DNA from: Thermoflexales bacterium
GTDB taxonomy: Bacteria; Chloroflexota; Anaerolineae; B4-G1
Length of the DNA: 8,765 bases
Direction: 5' to 3'
Assembly (NCBI GenBank): GCA_007118795.1
Contig: SKQX01000206.1
Location: 1 to 8,765 of the forward strand
The notes under the pieces were generated by a model. It was not told the origin of the DNA, did no database searches, and worked only from the letters and a program-made list of their open reading frames with translations. A program made the translations under genes and the position numbers. Position 1 is the stretch's first letter. Every line of letters begins with the position of its first letter. Below are positions 4,588 through 8,765 of the stretch, one piece after another.

Positions 4588-6507
4588 CTATGCGGGAAGG
4601 GCGTAGACATACCGATCACTCGATCCGATGTAGATGAGGCCGTGCGCCGCTGTAGGCGATGATGTGACCGGGCCACCCGTCTGGAAACGCCATCGAAGAT
4701 CACCTGCCTCAGTATCCAAGCTGTATACATAACCATCCACGGATCCGAAATAGACGCGATGGTTGAACACCACAGGCGAGGATGTCACCTGACTGCCCGT
4801 GGCGTGGCGCCAGACCAGACGTCCGGTCTCCGCGTTTAAGGCATACAAGTGTCCATCAGCGGAGCCCACGAACACCACCTGGTCGTCAACAGCTGGGGAG
4901 GAGATCACGGGACCGCCCGTCCGGTACCGCCAGACCAGCCACCCCGATTGAGCATCCACACCGTAGACGTACCTATCCTGACCGCCCACGTAGACCATCT
5001 CCCGGGCCAAGGCGGGGGAGGAGGTGACGCCTCGGCGCGCTCGGAAGCGCCAGCGGGTGTTTCCGCCCATATCTACGGCGTAGAGGGCGCTGGCCTCGCA
5101 CCCCACGTAGATGGTCTCCTCCCCGACGGCGGGGGATGAACGGACCTTACCGTCGGTCTCAAACTTCCAGGCCACGCGCCCGCCCTGGACGTTGACGGCG
5201 TAGAGATGGCGGTCATCAGAGCCGAAGAAGACGTGCCCAAAGGCGGCCCGGGGCGATGACCAGATCTTACCCTGGGTCGGACAAGTCCAGCGGACCCGGC
5301 CGGTGTCCGCCTCGACTGCGTACAGAGCGTGATCCACAGATCCGAAGAGAGCGACGCCCTCGTAGACGCAGGGAGACGACCCGATTCCACCGCCGGTAGG
5401 ATACTTCCAGAGGAGCTCACCGGTCTCAGCATCAAGGGCGTAGAGGTTGTTGTCGTAGGCTCCTACGTAGACGGTCCCGTTGTCCACAGCAGGGGAGGAC
5501 CGGATCTCGTCCTCCGAGCCGAAGCGCCACAGAGGGGTCACTCCATCGCGATCCCCCGTCGGTGTGTCCAGGCGCACGGTGGCGTGCGAGTTGGCGACCG
5601 AAGGCAGGCTCGCCAGCGCTTGCCGCATCTGCTCAGCAGAACTGTAGCGATCGTCGACTTCGTATGCCAGGGCGCGATGGACGATCTCCACCAACCCAAG
5701 AGAGACGCTGGGATTCACCTCCTGGATGGGGCACTTGTCGAACGTGAAGGGGGGCTCCTTGCGGGGATCACGCCTGGTGAGCAGATGGTGAATCGTGGCG
5801 CCGAGGGCATAGATGTCCACTCGCGGGTCAGCGACACCACGGTACTGCTCCGGGGGAGAGTACCCCTCGGTCCCGATCATCGTCCCTTTCTCGCCCGCGT
5901 GGAAGACCTTGGCGATCCCGAAATCGATCAGCCGGATGTGCCCATGGTGGTCCAGCATCAGATTGGAGGGCTTGATGTCACGAAAAACGATGGGACGAGG
6001 CTCGTGACTGTGGAGGTACTTGAGGACGGCACAGACCTGAAGAGCCCAGTTCACGACCGAACCTTCCGAGATGAATCCCCTAGTCTCGGTTAGGATTGTC
6101 TCCAGATCCTTTCCTTGCACAAGCTCGAGCACCACGTAGCTGCGTCTTCCTTCGCTGAAACAATCGTAGATCTGGACGATACCGGGGTGGCTCAGCGAGG
6201 CGAGAAGGCTGGCCTCGCGTTCGAAGTTGCGGAGCGCGACCGCCCGGGCATCGGGGCTCTCGGCGCTGTTAACCATCGCCTTGACGGCACACGTGCGTCT
6301 CACGTTGGTGAAGCGCAAGTCCTGGGCTGTGTAGACCGCGCTCATCCCGCCCGCAGCCAGCAATCCCAATATACGGTAGCGGTCACGGAGAAGATAGCCT
6401 TCCGGAAGGCGACCTTCCACGCCTGGCTCGCTATGCACTGACATGGTCCGCACTGAGCTCTGTAACTCTGATGAAGAGTACCCTCTCTTCCGCGGTCGCC
6501 TCACCAA
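4588..6507 (-). CDS. Hanks-type Ser/Thr protein kinase with C-terminal eight-repeat PQQ-like beta-propeller
   Basis: Protein of up to 639 residues. Kinase domain at about 44-300: glycine loop AAGGMSAVY, catalytic K76 (CAVKAM), helix-C E98, catalytic loop FRDIKPSN (D177, N182; Phe replaces the usual His), D195-FG, and the activation segment with T209 and T213 before YSPPEQY. All catalytic residues are present. The linker 300-326 holds no membrane helix. Residues 327-639 are eight repeats of about 40 residues, each with an SSP turn (337, 377, 417, 457, 496, 535, 576, 615) and a YALDAETGxLxW-like strand, giving an eight-bladed propeller. With no signal peptide or membrane segment, the whole protein should be cytosolic, so the propeller is probably a sensing or docking surface rather than a PQQ enzyme. 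First gene of the operon. Start uncertain: TTG 6507 has GAGGT 7 bases upstream; GTG 6504 and ATG 6444 are alternatives, the last with no Shine-Dalgarno. Confidence 0.95.
   Translation of the reverse strand: MVRRPRKRGYSSSELQSSVRTMSVHSEPGVEGRLPEGYLLRDRYRILGLLAAGGMSAVYTAQDLRFTNVRRTCAVKAMVNSAESPDARAVALRNFEREASLLASLSHPGIVQIYDCFSEGRRSYVVLELVQGKDLETILTETRGFISEGSVVNWALQVCAVLKYLHSHEPRPIVFRDIKPSNLMLDHHGHIRLIDFGIAKVFHAGEKGTMIGTEGYSPPEQYRGVADPRVDIYALGATIHHLLTRRDPRKEPPFTFDKCPIQEVNPSVSLGLVEIVHRALAYEVDDRYSSAEQMRQALASLPSVANSHATVRLDTPTGDRDGVTPLWRFGSEDEIRSSPAVDNGTVYVGAYDNNLYALDAETGELLWKYPTGGGIGSSPCVYEGVALFGSVDHALYAVEADTGRVRWTCPTQGKIWSSPRAAFGHVFFGSDDRHLYAVNVQGGRVAWKFETDGKVRSSPAVGEETIYVGCEASALYAVDMGGNTRWRFRARRGVTSSPALAREMVYVGGQDRYVYGVDAQSGWLVWRYRTGGPVISSPAVDDQVVFVGSADGHLYALNAETGRLVWRHATGSQVTSSPVVFNHRVYFGSVDGYVYSLDTEAGDLRWRFQTGGPVTSSPTAAHGLIYIGSSDRYVYALPA
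4591..5529 (-). repeat. Eight in-frame coding repeats of about 120 bp (propeller blades)
   Basis: The 3' half of the kinase gene encodes eight copies of a unit of about 40 residues with the core VxSSPAVxxxxVYVGSxDxxLYALDAETG. SSP spacing is 40, 40, 40, 39, 39, 41 and 39 residues. The copies are diverged at DNA level, so this is an old protein repeat, not a recent expansion. The last unit ends at the stop codon; the final strand of the ring may be completed by the first repeat, as is usual in propellers. Confidence 0.85.
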
Positions 6508-6591
6508 CGGCCCAACCTCGTGCCCTCAGTATGCCATCTCGAAGGGGTCTGAGGCTGCCGTGGCTTTCCACCCAGGTGGGTATCTGGGACC

Positions 6592-6620
6592 AGTATAACC
6601 CGGGGTAACGGCGACGTCAA
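6592..6620 (-). promoter_or_regulatory. Sigma-70-type promoter of the kinase operon
   Basis: Minus strand: -35 TTGACG (6615-6620), 17-bp spacer, -10 TATACT (6592-6597). Each hexamer matches consensus at five of six positions with optimal spacing. A transcript starting near 6585 would have a leader of about 78 nt to TTG 6507, or about 140 nt to ATG 6444. It is the only strong minus-strand promoter noticed ahead of the six-gene operon. Confidence 0.75.
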
Positions 6621-6636
6621 ATGGGCTTGCACGTCG
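6612..6636. promoter_or_regulatory. Dyad overlapping both divergent -35 elements; candidate operator
   Basis: Perfect inverted repeat CGACGT-N13-ACGTCG (6612-6617 and 6631-6636). The left arm overlaps the leftward -35 (6615-6620) and the right arm overlaps the rightward -35 (6627-6632). A dimer bound here could control both promoters at once. The arms are only 6 bp, so chance is not excluded. Confidence 0.45.
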
Positions 6637-6654
6637 ATGTCGCCATGCTATAAT
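6627..6654 (+). promoter_or_regulatory. Extended -10 promoter of the small membrane protein/GT-C operon
   Basis: Perfect TATAAT at 6649-6654 preceded by TGC, an extended -10 (TGnTATAAT). The -35, TTGCAC (6627-6632), is poor and the spacing is 16 bp. The strong extended -10 can compensate. The expected start is near 6661, giving a leader of about 48 nt to ATG 6709. Confidence 0.75.
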
Positions 6655-6694
6655 CCGACCAGCTGGGGTTGTCACGAAGCTCCTTAAGAGGGCT

Positions 6695-6704
6695 GGAACG
6701 TTCC
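6695..6704. promoter_or_regulatory. 10-bp palindrome GGAACGTTCC just before a start codon
   Basis: Perfect self-complementary decamer 4 bp upstream of ATG 6709 and downstream of the TATAAT promoter. In the RNA it would occupy the ribosome-binding region, which lacks a normal Shine-Dalgarno. It could be a roadblock operator or a translation-control element, or chance. Confidence 0.3.
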
Positions 6705-6708
6705 TTCT

Positions 6709-6906
6709 ATGGTCACCAAACGTCAGCTTGGCATCGCAGTCATCTCTCTCAGTGTGCTCGGGGCCCTGGGAATCGTCGCTGTGCACGTGCTAGGATTGGG
6801 TCAGTGGAGTGGATTTGGGCCCTTGCAGCGGATCGGTGTGGGGCTGGCATCTGGGGGGTTCCTGGTGGGCTGCGTCTTGGTATGGTTGGGGGATCGTCCG
6901 GCCTGA
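6709..6906 (+). CDS. Small two-helix membrane protein, unknown function
   Basis: 65 residues starting MVTKRQLG. Two hydrophobic segments are clear: about 7-29 (LGIAVISLSVLGALGIVAVH) and about 41-60 (IGVGLASGGFLVGCVLVWLG). A short loop with GPLQR joins them, and the protein ends LGDRPA. The basic N terminus suggests both ends face the cytosol. It is the first gene after the TATAAT promoter and ends 11 bases before the probable GT-C start, so the two are likely co-transcribed. There is no strong Shine-Dalgarno; GAGGG near 6688 is too far away. I recognise no named family. It may be a helper subunit of the following membrane protein, by position only. Confidence 0.65.
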   Translation: MVTKRQLGIAVISLSVLGALGIVAVHVLGLGQWSGFGPLQRIGVGLASGGFLVGCVLVWLGDRPA

Positions 6907-6917
6907 CACTGATCACT

Positions 6918-8594
6918 ATGGAGACGACTCTGCCGCGTGTCCTCAGAACTCTCGCCGTGGGGCTGGCCGTCCTGGCCGTCTTGGCCTACGTCTTCTACCT
7001 GGCGGTATACGTTAACTACGCCGTCGATCTCTTTCGCTGGCCCTTCGACTACGATCAGGGCGAGGGCTTTGAGCTGTACGATGCGGTCCTCTTCTCTCGC
7101 GGAGAGTGGCCCTATCGTGATAACGCTGCTTTCCCCTTCTACTCGTCCAACTATCCTCCTCTCTTCCGCCTGCTGATGGTTCCATTGCTCCCCATCTTCG
7201 GCCCCCGACTGATCGCCGGGAGACTGATCTCTTTCGTCGCTACCCTGGTCACCGCGGCGGCGATATCTGTCGTCGTCCGCCGAAAGACGAGAGATCCAAG
7301 TCAAGGGCGAGTTACGAACTGGCTGTTGCCCACGGTCTCTGGGCTCGCCTTCCTGGCTTCGAACTACGTCTATCAGATTGGGCCTCTGTCGCGAATGCAT
7401 ATGACGCTGGTGATGTTCGAAACCCTGGCCATCGCCTTCATCGCTGAGTTCGAGCATCCCAGACACGGGACACGTAACCTGGTCATCGGTCTGATCCTGC
7501 TGTTCTGTGCTGGCTACACCAAGCAGACGGCCGTGTTCACCGTGGGGGCCGCTCTCACCTTTGTCTTTCTGCGGGACGTCAAGAAAGCCGTGGTCAGTGG
7601 AACGGGGTTGGCCGTGGCTGCCGGGGTTGTCTTCTGGCTCATCAATGTCGCTACAGACGGGGCATGGTGGGTCAACATCATCCAGGCCAACGTCAACGTG
7701 TTCGATTATCGACAGACTATCTTCCTTTTTGGACAATGGTTCCGCATACACACGCTGTTCGTGGTGTTGGCAGTCGGCTACCTGGTCTACGAGTTGTTCT
7801 GGGATCGGCTGTCGGCCTATTCTCTCTGGTTCGCGTTCGCCCTCGGCGCCGGGGCTCTAAGCGGAAAGTGGGGTGCCGGTTTCGGGTACTTCAACACCGC
7901 GGTGGCTGCTGCCTGCCTGATCTCCGGACTCGCCCTGGGGAAGATCGGAGAGAAGTGGGAGCGTCTACCGCTGCCTGCAGGGGGGCTAGAGGTCTCGGCG
8001 CGACCGTTATTGGTTGTGACGATCTCGTTGCTCTACCTGGTCCAAGCCCCGCGGATGCTCCATCTGCCCACCTCTGGGCCGGTCTTTGGACCGGTGGCTC
8101 GAGCCCTAGGTGTGGACGGCGATCTGGTATACGGTGAAGGCGACGGGTTGATCTCGACGCATTGCGCCTCGGTTGCCTATCACGATGCCATGGGCTATAC
8201 ACAGCTGGGACACCCCCTCACTGCGGAGGACCGGGCAGCGGGGGACGACATCATAGCATACGTGGAGGAGGCGGACGGACCTGTTCTGAGCGAGGAGGCG
8301 ATGTTCAGTATCCTTGCCGGCAAGCCCGTGGTGACCAACCCGACCCAGTTGCTTAATCTATACAATAACGATCTCCTCGACACGTCCGAGATCATCGAGA
8401 TGGTGGATCGGCAGGCATTTGATGTCGTCATCTTCCGGGCCCAGTTCTATCCGCCACCCGTCTTGGAGGCGGTGGGCCAGAACTACCGACCGGTCGATCA
8501 CATCTGCATGAACGGGTTCTACTACCACATCCTGCGTCCCACGCGCCTGCTGGATGCCGGGCCCAGGAGTGATGAGCAGACTGCAGAACGGTGA
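6918..8594 (+). CDS. GT-C-fold (GT39/ArnT/RgtA-D-like) polytopic membrane glycosyltransferase
   Basis: 558 residues from ATG 6918. A first membrane helix (about 10-32) is followed by an extracytoplasmic loop with the acidic motif DYDQGE (D44, D46, E49) and then SSNYPPLF (76-83). This arrangement is typical of GT-C enzymes, which use polyprenyl-phosphate sugars and catalyse with an acidic residue in the first loop. About eight to ten more hydrophobic segments follow, up to about 381. The C-terminal 160 or so residues are a soluble domain (VLSEEAMFSILAGKPVVTNP, then VVIFRAQFYPPPVLEAV), probably on the outer face. The acceptor cannot be told from sequence. No clear Shine-Dalgarno precedes 6918. 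An in-frame ATG at 6882 would overlap the upstream gene by 25 bp, and an in-frame TTG at 6669 gives an unconvincing Arg/Gly-rich extension. Second gene of the rightward operon. The family call is by motif and topology. Confidence 0.8.
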   Translation: METTLPRVLRTLAVGLAVLAVLAYVFYLAVYVNYAVDLFRWPFDYDQGEGFELYDAVLFSRGEWPYRDNAAFPFYSSNYPPLFRLLMVPLLPIFGPRLIAGRLISFVATLVTAAAISVVVRRKTRDPSQGRVTNWLLPTVSGLAFLASNYVYQIGPLSRMHMTLVMFETLAIAFIAEFEHPRHGTRNLVIGLILLFCAGYTKQTAVFTVGAALTFVFLRDVKKAVVSGTGLAVAAGVVFWLINVATDGAWWVNIIQANVNVFDYRQTIFLFGQWFRIHTLFVVLAVGYLVYELFWDRLSAYSLWFAFALGAGALSGKWGAGFGYFNTAVAAACLISGLALGKIGEKWERLPLPAGGLEVSARPLLVVTISLLYLVQAPRMLHLPTSGPVFGPVARALGVDGDLVYGEGDGLISTHCASVAYHDAMGYTQLGHPLTAEDRAAGDDIIAYVEEADGPVLSEEAMFSILAGKPVVTNPTQLLNLYNNDLLDTSEIIEMVDRQAFDVVIFRAQFYPPPVLEAVGQNYRPVDHICMNGFYYHILRPTRLLDAGPRSDEQTAER

Positions 8595-8716
8595 AGGCGC
8601 AGGACGTCAAGAAGCCTATCGGTGAGCAGCTCCTGAGCTGGATAGGTAGCGATGCCGAAATCCTGGTCGGCAAATCTGGGCCGACGATGGTCGCGGGATG
8701 GAGCAGACATGGATAG
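8591..8716 (+). CDS. Possible 41-codon ORF coupled to the GT-C gene
   Basis: GTG 8591 overlaps the GT-C stop as GTGA, the classic 4-base coupling arrangement, and opens a 41-codon frame ending TAG at 8714-8716. The peptide (KKPIGEQLLSWIGSDAEILV in the middle, ending VAGWSRHG) has protein-like composition but matches nothing I recognise. It contains the bulged hairpin at 8615-8646. It could be a real small protein, a gene broken by frameshift, or chance. Confidence 0.25.
   Translation: MKAQDVKKPIGEQLLSWIGSDAEILVGKSGPTMVAGWSRHG
8615..8646 (+). terminator. Nested inverted repeats after the GT-C gene; weak terminator or RNA structure
   Basis: Outer arms CCTATC (8615-8620) and GATAGG (8641-8646) enclose inner arms CAGCTC (8627-8632) and GAGCTG (8635-8640). 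All arms pair perfectly. The fold is a 12-bp stem with a 6-base one-sided bulge (GGTGAG) and a 2-base nominal loop. No T-run follows, so intrinsic termination is doubtful. Confidence 0.35.
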
Positions 8717-8765
8717 GCAGGAGCGTCAGCGTCGGGCAAGATCAGTGGTCCTTGTGTCGTCGGCA
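8709..8765 (+). CDS. Possible start of a further gene, cut by the window end
   Basis: ATG 8709 has GGAG 5 bases upstream and stays open to the window edge for 19 codons, reading MDRQERQRRARSVVLVSSA. A basic N terminus followed by a hydrophobic turn could be the start of a membrane or secreted protein. Too short to assign. Confidence 0.35.
   Translation, partial: MDRQERQRRARSVVLVSSA

Noticed and set aside
4591..5529. A PQQ-dependent dehydrogenase domain fused to the kinase.
   Set aside because: Only the propeller strand repeats (SSP turns and tryptophan strands) are seen. No catalytic or PQQ-binding residue set is recognised, and no export signal is present.
6669..6917. TTG 6669 start for the GT-C protein, giving 641 residues.
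   Set aside because: The extra 83 residues are Arg/Gly/Trp-rich and lie over the small membrane protein in another frame, whose hydrophobic pattern is far more protein-like.
6801..7751. 316-codon open frame antisense to the GT-C gene.
   Set aside because: It is rich in Asp, Gln, Gly and Arg, as expected from the complement of a GC-rich membrane-protein gene. The plus-strand frame has clear membrane helices and GT-C motifs.

Overview
The window looks like GC-rich chromosomal DNA from a bacterium whose gene style recalls Chloroflexota (Anaerolineae-like). This is an inference from family resemblance: a Hanks kinase with a C-terminal PQQ-like propeller, FHA, VWA and PP2C partners, and a GT-C membrane protein ending in a soluble domain. 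No phylogenetic marker is present. Nothing mobile was seen: no insertion sequence, integrase, CRISPR array, rRNA or convincing tRNA.

Layout. Positions 1-121 (minus) hold the first 40 codons of a small heat-shock protein (Hsp20) with a perfect Shine-Dalgarno sequence. Positions 122-683 are non-coding and repeat-bearing: five 10-bp tandem units (477-526), four TTAGA boxes spaced exactly 11 bp apart (574-611), and a GC-rich hairpin (620-639). Positions 684-6507 are one compact minus-strand operon. In transcription order it encodes a Ser/Thr kinase with an eight-repeat beta-propeller, a PP2C phosphatase, a J-domain/VWA fusion, a zinc-ribbon/FHA protein, an unassigned 86-residue protein, and an OmpR/PhoB-type response regulator. 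Gaps are 4 to 24 bp or the genes overlap. Positions 6508-6708 are a divergent promoter region: a good sigma-70 promoter faces the operon, a TGn-TATAAT promoter faces right, and a 6-bp dyad overlaps both -35 elements. Positions 6709-8594 (plus) encode a two-helix small membrane protein and a GT-C-type polytopic membrane protein. The last 170 bases hold a possible 41-codon ORF, a bulged hairpin and perhaps the start of another gene.

How the genes may work together. Kinase, phosphatase and FHA reader form a complete write/erase/read phospho-threonine module. The VWA protein may act as a metal-dependent scaffold; its J-domain suggests that an Hsp70 is recruited. The response regulator gives a possible transcriptional output, and no histidine kinase is encoded nearby. 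The 11-bp boxes just past the operon resemble the tandem direct-repeat sites used by OmpR/PhoB regulators and lie upstream of the co-oriented hsp20 gene. A testable model is a cytosolic Ser/Thr-phosphorylation circuit tied to protein-folding stress. The domain assignments are secure; the circuit is inference.
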